From Magnetococcales bacterium (lineage in GTDB: Bacteria; Pseudomonadota; Magnetococcia; Magnetococcales; Magnetaquicoccaceae), in NCBI GenBank assembly GCA_015234115.1, contig JADFWP010000002.1, positions 62,001 to 126,000 on the forward strand: a stretch of DNA of 64,000 nucleotides, written 5' to 3'. The notes beneath the pieces were generated by a model. That model had not been told where the DNA came from, did no database searches, and worked only from the letters and a program-made list of their open reading frames with translations. Positions within the stretch are counted from its first letter, which is position 1. The number at the start of each line of letters is the position of its first letter. Below, one piece after another: positions 36,295-43,587 of the stretch. The position numbers and the translations under genes are program-made.

Positions 36295-36873
36295 TCACTG
36301 CGCCGCGTTCAGGTTTTGACTCAACTGGTTCATGGCTCCGCCAAGATCCCCCTGAAGAATCCGGGGCATGACCTTCGGGAGTTGCTCCAGCAACCGGTTG
36401 CGGATCAGATGTTCTTCAGGGGTGAATCCGGCCAGGACAAAACGGGCCGTGTCGATGCCGGGCGGAGGACGCCCGACGCCCAGACGAATGCGGACAAAAT
36501 CCGGCGTGCCGAGAATCTGTTGAATGGACTTGAGGCCGTTGTGCCCGCCGTTGCCACCGCCGATTTTCATGCGGACCTTGCCAAGGGCCAGATCCACATC
36601 ATCGTGCAAGACGATCACGTCAGCGGGTTGCAGACGGAAGTAACGAACCGCCGCCCCCACCGACTCGCCGGAGAGATTCATGTAGGTTTCGGGAATCAGC
36701 CAAAAAACCCGTTCGCCGTCAATCCGGCCATCGCCGAATAGTCCCTGGAATCGCTTGTTGCCGGATGGCAGTGCCAAGCGACGGACCACCTCGGCGAGCA
36801 GATCCTGACCCAGATTGTGGCGGGTGCGGGCATATTGCTCACCGGGATTCCCGAGTCCGACCAGGAGTTTCAT
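36295..36873 (-). CDS. pth: Peptidyl-tRNA hydrolase
   Basis: 192 residues, usual family size. Releases tRNA from prematurely dropped peptidyl-tRNA. GLGNPGEQYARTRHNLG carries the active-site Asn and His; VLHDDVDLALGKVRMK and GGGNGGHNGL carry the remaining conserved Asp and Asn. It follows rplY by 45 bp in the common prs-rplY-pth order. The ychF gene that often comes next is absent here. Confidence 0.97.
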   Translation of the reverse strand: MKLLVGLGNPGEQYARTRHNLGQDLLAEVVRRLALPSGNKRFQGLFGDGRIDGERVFWLIPETYMNLSGESVGAAVRYFRLQPADVIVLHDDVDLALGKVRMKIGGGNGGHNGLKSIQQILGTPDFVRIRLGVGRPPPGIDTARFVLAGFTPEEHLIRNRLLEQLPKVMPRILQGDLGGAMNQLSQNLNAAQ

Positions 36874-36918
36874 GGTGCCGTCAACCTGAACAGGACTCGG
36901 GAAGCAAACCGGATCGCA

Positions 36919-37512
36919 TCAACCTTCGACAGTGGCGTCGGTGGCTTCGGCATGGGAGCCGACGATGGTAAGCACGGTAAAGTTCTCTTCGGTCGGGATC
37001 TCGACCCCCTTGGGCAGTTGCAGATCCTTGACATGGATCGCATCACCCACATCCAAAGTGGCGACCGAAACCGGAATGAAGTTGGGCAGATCATCGGCCC
37101 GGCAATGGACTTCGACATCCTTCTGGATCACTTCCAGCACGCCGCCCGCCTTGATGCCAGGGGCTTTGGCCTCGTCGCTCACGCGGATCGGCACCCGGAC
37201 GTGGATGATCTGATCCGGATCGAACCGCATGAAATCCATATGCACGGGCATGCCGCTCACGGGATGGATCTGATAATCGCGCAACAACACGGCGACGCGG
37301 ATATCGCCATCGATCACCATGTCCTGACGATGGGTGCGCAATCCGGATCCTTCGGTATCCAGCAGTTTGAGCAGATCCTTCTGGTCCAACGAGAGATTGC
37401 GGTTGGGCCGAGTGCCACCGTAGAGCACTGCGGGAACGCGAGCGTTGCGACGCAGGAGGCGGGTGGCCCCTTTGCCAAGATCATCGCGGGTTTGAGCCTG
37501 AATCATAGCCAT
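36919..37512 (-). CDS. rplY: 50S ribosomal protein L25/Ctc
   Basis: 197 residues, the long Ctc form with an N-terminal 5S-rRNA-binding domain (LRRNARVPAVLYGG) and a C-terminal TL5 beta domain (AGGVLEVIQKDVEVHC, LPNFIPVSV). ATG 37512 has GAGGAG 8 bases upstream. Lies 61 bp after prs. Confidence 0.97.
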   Translation of the reverse strand: MAMIQAQTRDDLGKGATRLLRRNARVPAVLYGGTRPNRNLSLDQKDLLKLLDTEGSGLRTHRQDMVIDGDIRVAVLLRDYQIHPVSGMPVHMDFMRFDPDQIIHVRVPIRVSDEAKAPGIKAGGVLEVIQKDVEVHCRADDLPNFIPVSVATLDVGDAIHVKDLQLPKGVEIPTEENFTVLTIVGSHAEATDATVEG

Positions 37513-37573
37513 GATACCACTCCTCACAAGAAAATAAGCCTGATCCCCCCGGACGGACGATCAGCGGTTGATT

Positions 37574-38518
37574 TCACACGAACAAGGAACTTACCGACTC
37601 CTCGTCGCAGATGCGGCGGATCGCCTCGCCCAGCAAAGGAGCCACGCTGCGTACTTCGATTTTCGGACAGGCCATGGCCTCGGGCGACAGTTGAATGGTG
37701 TCGGTCACCAGCAGGCGACTCAACACCGAAGATTGAATCCGTTGAATGGCCGGTCCGGAAAGCACCCCGTGGGAGCAGACCGCTGCCACGGAAAGAGCGC
37801 CGTGGCGCAACAGGGCTTCGGCGGCTTTGGTCAGGGTGCCGGCGGTATCTACCATGTCATCGACGATGATGCAATGTTTGTTTTCCACCTCGCCGATGAT
37901 GTGATGCACCTCGGCGACATTGGGAGCCGGACGGCGTTTGTCGATGATGGCCAGATCCACATGCAGCCGTTTGGCATAGGAGCGGGCGCGCACCACACCG
38001 CCGATATCCGGCGAGATCACCACCGCATCCTCGATTCCCCACTTGCGCACCGCAGCCAGCAAGACCGGCGTGGCGTAGAGATTATCGACCGGCATATTGA
38101 AAAAGCCTTGAATCTGTCCGGCGTGCAGATCCACGGTCAGCACCCGCTGGACCCCGGCGGCGTCGAGCAGGTCCGCCACCAGTTTGGCCGTGATCGGGGT
38201 GCGACCCGCCTCTTTGCGGTCCTGACGCGCATAGCCGTAATAGGGAATCACGGCCGTGATCCGTCCAGCCGAAGCGCGATGCAACGCATCCACCATGATC
38301 AGCAACTCCATGATGTGATCGTTGGCCGGATTCGAGGTGGGCTGCATCACGAAGACATCGCGTCCGCGGACATTTTCGTCGATCTGAATGAAAATCTCGC
38401 CATCGGCAAAGCGTCGGACCGTGGCATTCGCCATGGGCACCGAGAGGTACTCCGCAATCCGGCGGCCCAATTCGGGATTGGCTGTACCGGAAAAAATACG
38501 CATTTTTTCGATGGACAT
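37574..38518 (-). CDS. prs: Ribose-phosphate pyrophosphokinase
   Basis: 314 residues. Makes PRPP from ribose 5-phosphate and [19 protein letters not shown], the flexible loop [10 protein letters not shown], the PRPP-binding loop [13 protein letters not shown] and [15 protein letters not shown] are all intact. First gene of the prs-rplY-pth block. ATG 38518 is used; an internal ATG at 38503 matches the usual MRIFSG start and may be the true one. Confidence 0.97.
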   Translation of the reverse strand: MSIEKMRIFSGTANPELGRRIAEYLSVPMANATVRRFADGEIFIQIDENVRGRDVFVMQPTSNPANDHIMELLIMVDALHRASAGRITAVIPYYGYARQDRKEAGRTPITAKLVADLLDAAGVQRVLTVDLHAGQIQGFFNMPVDNLYATPVLLAAVRKWGIEDAVVISPDIGGVVRARSYAKRLHVDLAIIDKRRPAPNVAEVHHIIGEVENKHCIIVDDMVDTAGTLTKAAEALLRHGALSVAAVCSHGVLSGPAIQRIQSSVLSRLLVTDTIQLSPEAMACPKIEVRSVAPLLGEAIRRICDEESVSSLFV

Positions 38519-38911
38519 GGACGTGACAATCCGAAATAAAAGGGACGAATGGATCGCGTCAGATCGCTAGCGGAGGGCGTTGGCCCGGTCAGGCTGAGGG
38601 TCCGCTTCCAAGCGACAGGAAAACAGCCGGGAACTATACCCGCTCGCGACCTGGAACGCAACCCATAGCCTGTCGAATTGGCAGCCTGGAACAAAAAAAA
38701 TCCCCCGGAAGGTCGAATTCCGGGGGAATGGAGCAGAATCCGGATCCCCATGGATCCGAAACCGGGCCGGGATTGTTTGCAAATGCCGCCACGGCGCGCG
38801 TTGGACCAAACACAGAACCGGTTCCTCGACGCTCAATGACACGCCAACGTCTCGCGTCGTCTGGTTTGGTCTGATTCTCATGGACACCTTAATCTTTCGC
38901 AACAGCCCGGC
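38519..38911. other. Intergenic region upstream of prs
   Basis: 393 bp with no credible gene. It holds the terminator at 38693-38727 and must contain the prs promoter. The tRNA-Gln that often precedes prs in other genomes was looked for and not found. Confidence 0.5.
38693..38727 (-). terminator. Rho-independent terminator of the Cys-rich gene
   Basis: On the minus strand a perfect 10-bp GC-rich stem (TCCCCCGGAA pairing with TTCCGGGGGA, 38701-38710 and 38718-38727, 7-base loop) is followed by eight T. It lies about 185 bp past the stop of the secreted Cys-rich gene and points in its direction, insulating prs. Confidence 0.88.
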
Positions 38912-39181
38912 TTACTTGCAGACGCCTTTGTCTTCCGGCTTGGCGCCGTCCGGCTTCTCGCACTTGTTGGATGCGCACACCTTGTCGCGCTTGCAGGCCT
39001 GCCCGGCGGGTAACGGCGGCTTGCAAACCGGTGGGTTCATGGCCAGAATACAAACCGTGCCAGCACCACATTCGGCATCCGGATTGGCCGGGTCTGCGCC
39101 ACACTTCAGGTCATCGGCAAACGCGACGCCCGCCAAAGCAACCGTCGCAGTGAGCAATACGACTGTCAGTTTCTTCAACAT
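38912..39181 (-). CDS. Small secreted eight-cysteine protein
   Basis: 89 residues with a clear signal peptide (KKLTVVLLTATVALAGVAFA) and a mature part of about 67 residues containing eight Cys. Spacing near the C-terminus (ACKRDKVCASNKC) resembles Dickkopf-N-like disulfide-rich domains of bacterial secreted proteins. Likely four disulfides, folded in the periplasm or exported. ATG 39181 has AAGGAG about 8 bases upstream. No functional assignment. Confidence 0.82.
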   Translation of the reverse strand: MLKKLTVVLLTATVALAGVAFADDLKCGADPANPDAECGAGTVCILAMNPPVCKPPLPAGQACKRDKVCASNKCEKPDGAKPEDKGVCK

Positions 39182-39657
39182 GGAGAACTCCTTGATTTGG
39201 CTGAAAGGCTGTTGGATGGTTGGCCATGTTGCCCCCTTTGGGGGCACGGAGTCAAAGGAAAATCTGGCGGGAGTTCCGTAAGGATCCTAAACCGCAACCC
39301 TTTCGGGATCATGCGTTTTTGGCCCAAAGGTATCGCCTGCGGCCACCGGGGGGGTGATGCCGAAAAGTCTCAAGGGTTTGGCCTCTCTGGACCCCACCAG
39401 GGGCCAATGGCCCCTGGACCCTGCTGACCAACGATGCATCCCGAAAGGGTGCTGGTTTGGCCGTCCGTCGATAAAATTCAGGTCATGTGTTATACGGCTG
39501 CATCTTGAACCGCTTGAGGAGGATGGCAGATGTCGGCAGTCCACGATGCCCTAATGGGCCGCGTTTCTGGCGCGACAGGATCACATCCGTGAACCCTATG
39601 TCCAGCCCCTCAGTTCAAGACAAACAATCACCTTCCCCCGTGATCGCTTGCAATAGA
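39182..39657. other. Intergenic region with hairpin element
   Basis: 476 bp without a supported gene between the Cys-rich and OmpA genes. The one structure is the inverted-repeat element at 39297-39450. Confidence 0.55.
39297..39450. repeat. 154-bp element with 13-bp terminal inverted repeats and internal hairpin
   Basis: Perfect inverted repeats ACCCTTTCGGGAT (39297-39309) and its complement (39438-39450) bound a 154-bp stretch. In the middle lies a second perfect hairpin, CCAGGGGCC-aat-GGCCCCTGG (39397-39417), flanked by GGACCC on both sides. Imperfect pairing extends outward (CTAAACC against the complement of GGTTTGG). No ORF inside. Could be a MITE-like repeat or a structured RNA/terminator; there is no T-run. 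Confidence 0.7.
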
Positions 39658-40320
39658 TTACATTTTTGGTTTCAACTCCACCCGCCGGTTAAGTGCCCGA
39701 CCCTCTTTGATGTCGTTGGAGGCGATGGGGTTGTGGAGTCCGAAGCCGACCGCAGTCAGTCGTTGTGTGTCAACGCCATGTTTAAGCAGATAGTTCAGCA
39801 CGGCAGTGGCGCGTCTCATCGCCAAGCCATCATTGTAGACAACGGTGCCAGTGCTATCCGTATGGCCATGAATCTCTATCAACACATTGGCGTTTCTTGT
39901 GTTGTTCAACACCGTGACCACTTCGTCCAAAATCGGGTAGGCCTTGGGATCAATGTCAGATTTGTCGAATTTGAAATGAAGATTCTTCAGAATCCAGCAT
40001 CCGTCGGCATCGACTTGAGCACCATACGGGGGGGATGGACATTTGTTTTCTTCTTTGGTTACGGGACCTGGGGTGTTGGACGGCTGGACTGGCACGTTGT
40101 CGCTGATGACATGAGTCTCTTTGGCCTTCTGACAAAAATAGCACTGTGTTCCCATGGTGGAGAGAACCTGTTTGCCGACTTGAGGATGCCATTGGATGTA
40201 ACCGTTGTTGGCTGTCCATCCTTCCTCTTGTTGTGCTGTCGTCGCGCATGCCGAGAGGCTCAAAACGAAAAGTAAGCCCACGACCAGCATGATGTTGCTT
40301 GCATATCTCGGATTTCTCAT
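39658..40320 (-). CDS. OmpA-family peptidoglycan-binding lipoprotein
   Basis: 220 residues. Lipoprotein signal with lipobox LSAC, then a linker with several Cys (QCYFCQKAK) and a C-terminal OmpA domain (about 105-218: HFKFDKSDID, IEIHGHTDSTG, RALNRRVEL). Expected to tether outer membrane to peptidoglycan. ATG 40320 has GAGGAA upstream. Sits with BON and stress-type genes. Confidence 0.92.
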   Translation of the reverse strand: MRNPRYASNIMLVVGLLFVLSLSACATTAQQEEGWTANNGYIQWHPQVGKQVLSTMGTQCYFCQKAKETHVISDNVPVQPSNTPGPVTKEENKCPSPPYGAQVDADGCWILKNLHFKFDKSDIDPKAYPILDEVVTVLNNTRNANVLIEIHGHTDSTGTVVYNDGLAMRRATAVLNYLLKHGVDTQRLTAVGFGLHNPIASNDIKEGRALNRRVELKPKM

Positions 40321-40355
40321 AGTGATTCCTCGCAATTCAGAGTGAATGATGAATA

Positions 40356-40597
40356 ATGTTTCTGGTATTGAGTAGTCGTCTTCCGCCCGTTGTTGCTGCC
40401 ACCAAAACCATCAAGAACCACCAGGATGATGTGCTCGATTGGTTCGTAAGTGGCCTGATCACCGGTTTGGTTGAGGGCTTCAACAGCCTGCTCCAGGCTG
40501 CCAAGGCGCGAAGCCGGAGTCTATCGCTCGGATACCAACTGCAATCACCATGGCCTGCCTCATCGCGGGCAAGTTAAACTTCTCCCTGCTCATGTGA
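40356..40597 (+). pseudogene. Decayed ISL3-family transposase, C-terminal remnant
   Basis: SSRLPPVV, TIKNHQDDVLDWF and GLVEGFNSLLQAAKAR match the C-terminal region of ISL3-type transposases. The next expected residues continue only by changing frame: GVYRSDTN, then TAITMACLIAGKLNFSLLM with a stop at 40595-40597. So at least two frameshifts separate pieces that were once one frame, and nothing remains of the N-terminal part. No terminal inverted repeats were found. Confidence 0.8.
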
Positions 40598-40613
40598 AAC
40601 AGCGAAGAGCGTC

Positions 40614-40928
40614 TTACTTGATACGCATATCGTTCTTGACGGATGATACGCCGCCTACGCCCTGTGCCACAGCAATCGCCTTTTTCGCTTCGGCCTGTGA
40701 ACTCACGAAGCCACTCAGTTGAACCACTCCCTTGAAAGTTTCGACGTTGATTTCGGCGACTTTCAGCATAGGATGATCAAGTATGGCGGTCTTCACTTTG
40801 GCGGTGATGACGCTATCGTCAAAGTATTCTCCAGTGCCTTCTTGTGTCATTGTGGCAGCACAGCCGACCATGTACAGCATCGAAACGGCACAAAAGAACA
40901 CTGAAGCAAATTTTCCTGATTTTTTCAT
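40614..40928 (-). CDS. BON-domain lipoprotein
   Basis: 104 residues. Signal peptide with lipobox MVGC, then one BON domain (DDSVITAKVKTAILDHP, then VVQLSGFVSSQAEA, VKNDMRIK). BON proteins such as OsmY bind envelope or phospholipid and are often induced by osmotic stress. ATG 40928 has GGGAG upstream; the frame extends 12 codons further without a ribosome site. Confidence 0.92.
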   Translation of the reverse strand: MKKSGKFASVFFCAVSMLYMVGCAATMTQEGTGEYFDDSVITAKVKTAILDHPMLKVAEINVETFKGVVQLSGFVSSQAEAKKAIAVAQGVGGVSSVKNDMRIK

Positions 40929-41284
40929 GATAAACACACTCCCGACACAAACTGAAACATGCATTTCTTACTTTCAGGCCATGCCGATAAAACCGGCATC
41001 AACATCGCAGTCAAAGAACACGACTGCACTCCCGGTCCAGCGACCGACTCACATTGCTTTGCCCGCATGCCAGGCGGGGTAGAGAAGCCGTGAATGAGAT
41101 GGACGTGCTTTCGAGCTTCCAAGGCATTCTGTGCCACGATCACTGGTCACCGGAGCAGACGTGGCGGGATCGTTCGCAAAGGCTGGCATGATGCTGACAG
41201 TTCCTGAAAGGACCGCATCGACGAATGAGATTGCATCTGTTAATTTCTCATTCCTATTTTAAAGTCCTGGATTGCGACTCAGCA
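40929..41284. other. Intergenic region, nothing recognised
   Basis: 356 bp. The longest frame (72 codons, minus strand, 40925-41143) has no ribosome site, no signal peptide and no family resemblance. A short hairpin (GCCGGTTTTATCGGC, minus strand) near 40987 lacks a T-run. Promoters for the BON gene should lie here. Confidence 0.5.
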
Positions 41285-41824
41285 TTATAATTCAAGAGCC
41301 TCAGTTGTTCCATGATGATCAAACGAGGACATACCCGAAGTCTCCAGCAGTTCCCGCGCACGGAAGATATCCTGCTCGCCGCCATGCACGACGAGCATGA
41401 ATTTGTCTGCCTTCAACGCGGTTTCGTAGCGCAGCACCGAGTCTTTGGGAATTCCCAACGAAAACATCGCACCGACAAAGGCACTAACACCACCGACCAC
41501 TGCCGCGCCCTCCAGACCGCCAAAGATCGTGGCCGCAACCGGGCCAAGAATGATCAAATGGCCCAACAACGGGACGAATAACATCGAAGATCCGAATAAA
41601 ATCCCCATCAATCCGCCCCACAATGCGCCAAACTTGCCGAAGACCATTGCGCGATCACCGGCATTCAGGAAACCAACCACATGTTCCTCCATGTGGTATT
41701 CACGACCGATGATAGAGATTTTCTTCATGTCGAATCCGGCGTGTTGCAACTCCTTTACGGCGGCTTCTGCCTGATTGTGTTCGTCATAAATGGCAACAGC
41801 GAATTTGGGTGTGGGCATATTCAT
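41285..41824 (-). CDS. YflT-like general stress protein with glycine-rich membrane segment
   Basis: 179 residues. The N-terminus (VAIYDEHNQAEAAVKELQHAGFD) is the general-stress-protein 17M/YflT fold, followed by a hydrophobic Gly-rich middle (ALWGGLMGILFG, FGGLEGAAVVGGVSAFVGA, about 65-120) and a C-terminal half repeating the alpha/beta pattern (FMLVVHGGEQDIFRARELL). Similar proteins occur beside BON and OmpA stress genes. ATG 41824 has AAGGA 8 bases upstream. Confidence 0.83.
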   Translation of the reverse strand: MNMPTPKFAVAIYDEHNQAEAAVKELQHAGFDMKKISIIGREYHMEEHVVGFLNAGDRAMVFGKFGALWGGLMGILFGSSMLFVPLLGHLIILGPVAATIFGGLEGAAVVGGVSAFVGAMFSLGIPKDSVLRYETALKADKFMLVVHGGEQDIFRARELLETSGMSSFDHHGTTEALEL

Positions 41825-42211
41825 GATGTGATCCTTGGTTGGGTTGATGCAATCGGTGCATCAAGCACCGCTGCCAAAGCGAATACCGTTGATTCAAAGT
41901 GCATTGTACCGAACTCCAGTACAACCAAAATGCAATCCCCTTATATGTTATTAAAATTAAAGCAAATTTAGTGCCATTGCAAAATTGATTGGTTGACTCT
42001 GCCAGTCAATCACTCATCAAAACTTAATGATCTGATTGATATATAATAAAATTAAATATTCAGTAAAAAAATAAATACCGGCACAAGAAAATCAATTCTT
42101 CTGCAGAATCGTGACACAACCCAATAATTTAAACAAAAAACGCTTTTCTCTGACCAGCTTGAACGGGTTTTACATCACTGAGTTTGGAATATGTGATAGT
42201 ATGAAGCAATA

Positions 42212-42234
42212 TGTTTCAAATTTGACTTGAAACA
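42212..42234. promoter_or_regulatory. Inverted repeat, candidate operator
   Basis: TGTTTCAA and TTGAAACA separated by 7 bases form a perfect 8-bp dyad, the shape of a site for a dimeric repressor or activator. It lies about 355 bp upstream of batA. No regulator gene is adjacent. Confidence 0.4.
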
Positions 42235-42243
42235 GGAATACAT

Positions 42244-42259
42244 TTGCAAATATTTGCAA
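42244..42259. promoter_or_regulatory. 16-bp perfect palindrome, candidate operator
   Basis: TTGCAAATATTTGCAA is a perfect 16-bp palindrome only 9 bp after the dyad at 42212-42234. The pair suggests a regulator-binding region, but this is judged from symmetry alone. Confidence 0.4.
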
Positions 42260-42588
42260 TCTTGCCGAGTTCAACATAACGCGATGACGTGGAACGCTAA
42301 AGGCTGAGAGAGTGGAAGGTCAGACGGTAATCCAAACCAATACGACCTGACGATGATTTTTGTTAAAAACACCAGACAATCAATTATAAATATATTGGTA
42401 TTTATAAATAAAAATTTAGAAATGCGCAGGAAGATAACCTGTTTGTATGGGGTGTCGGATTCAACAAGATGGCATTCTGTGCCCTGGGAAGTCCGATGTC
42501 CTCCCTTGATTTCAGGGGGATTGGGGTCTATTCTGGGTTGCGAAAATGGCCATCCCATCCAGAAACCAACCCCATCCACCTTGCACGC

Positions 42589-43587
42589 ATGCTCCACTTT
42601 GAATGGCCCTGGATGTTTCTGCTCCTGCCCTTGCCGTGGCTGGTGCGACGCTTTGTCAAACCGGTGCATCAGCCGCCGGAAGCGGTTCTGGAAATTGCCT
42701 GCATCGCAGACTTCGAGGATTGTTTCATCTCTGCCCCCCGGCGCGCTTCCCGTTCCGGTCGCGGCGCGTGGATCATGGCCATGCTGGCCTGGGTGCTGCT
42801 GATCGCGGCGGCGGCCCGACCGGCCTGGCTCGGAGAACCCATCGATCTTCCGGCCAGTGGTCGGGATCTGATGCTGGCCGTGGATCTCTCCGGCAGCATG
42901 CAAACCAAGGATTTCCGACTCAACGATCAACCCATCGACCGGCTCACCGTGGCCAAACAGGTGGCAGCCGATTTCATCCGCCGTCGGGTTGGGGATCGGG
43001 TGGGGTTGATTCTGTTTGGCCTCAACGCCTATCTGCAAGCGCCTCTGACCCTGGATCGCGAAACCACGGCCCATCTGCTGGAAGAGGCGGTCATCGGACT
43101 GGCTGGCAAAGAGACCGCCATCGGCGAGGCCATTGGACTGGCGGTGAAGAAATTCCGGACCGGCCCCAAAAACAGCCGCGCCCTGATCCTGCTCACCGAT
43201 GGCGCCAACACCGCAGGCGTGGTGGCGCCCCTCAAGGCGGCCGAAATGGCCGCCGAAGAGGGGATCCGGATCTATGCAATCGGCGTTGGCGCGGACGAAA
43301 TGACCCTGCGCACCCTCTTTGGCACCCAGAAGGTCAATCCCTCCACCGACCTCGATGAAACCACCCTCACCCGGATGGCCGAACTGACCCATGGCCGCTA
43401 CTTCCGGGCCAAAGAGACCGCCCGGCTGGAGGAGATCTATCGCCTGATCGATGAACTCGAACCGGTGGTCCGTGAACAACAGACCCATCGTCCCATTCGC
43501 GCGCTCTATTTCTGGCTGCTGGCCCCGGCCCTGCTGTTGGCCGTCGTGCTGCTCGCAACCCACAACCGCAAGAGGCGGGGCCGATGA
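42589..43587 (+). CDS. batA: BatA-like VWA membrane protein
   Basis: 332 residues. The start FEWPWMFLLLPLPWLVRR is the typical BatA N-terminus with a first TM helix; a second TM lies at about 63-80, a VWA domain with MIDAS motif DLSGSM follows (about 100-280), and a final TM (FWLLAPALLLAVVLLA). Bat proteins were linked to aerotolerance and envelope stress in Bacteroides and Leptospira. Start ATG 42589 is chosen by family fit; no ribosome site is obvious, and in-frame ATGs exist at 42469 and 42496. The stop overlaps the next start (ATGA). Confidence 0.88.
   Translation: MLHFEWPWMFLLLPLPWLVRRFVKPVHQPPEAVLEIACIADFEDCFISAPRRASRSGRGAWIMAMLAWVLLIAAAARPAWLGEPIDLPASGRDLMLAVDLSGSMQTKDFRLNDQPIDRLTVAKQVAADFIRRRVGDRVGLILFGLNAYLQAPLTLDRETTAHLLEEAVIGLAGKETAIGEAIGLAVKKFRTGPKNSRALILLTDGANTAGVVAPLKAAEMAAEEGIRIYAIGVGADEMTLRTLFGTQKVNPSTDLDETTLTRMAELTHGRYFRAKETARLEEIYRLIDELEPVVREQQTHRPIRALYFWLLAPALLLAVVLLATHNRKRRGR

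Larger units (their letters stand above)
41825..42588. other. AT-rich intergenic region upstream of the bat operon
   Basis: 764 bp, much richer in A+T than the rest of the window (especially 41940-42440) and without a credible gene. It contains palindromes at 42212-42234 and 42244-42259. It should carry promoters for the stress gene (minus) and the bat operon (plus); a TTGTTA...ATTATA pair near 42358-42387 is only a weak candidate. Confidence 0.6.

Noticed and set aside
38740-38900. tRNA-Gln upstream of prs
   Set aside because: Looked for because of common synteny; no cloverleaf or TTCGA arm with a matching acceptor stem.
40925-41143. 72-codon minus-strand frame upstream of the BON gene
   Set aside because: No ribosome site, signal or family resemblance; composition not protein-like.
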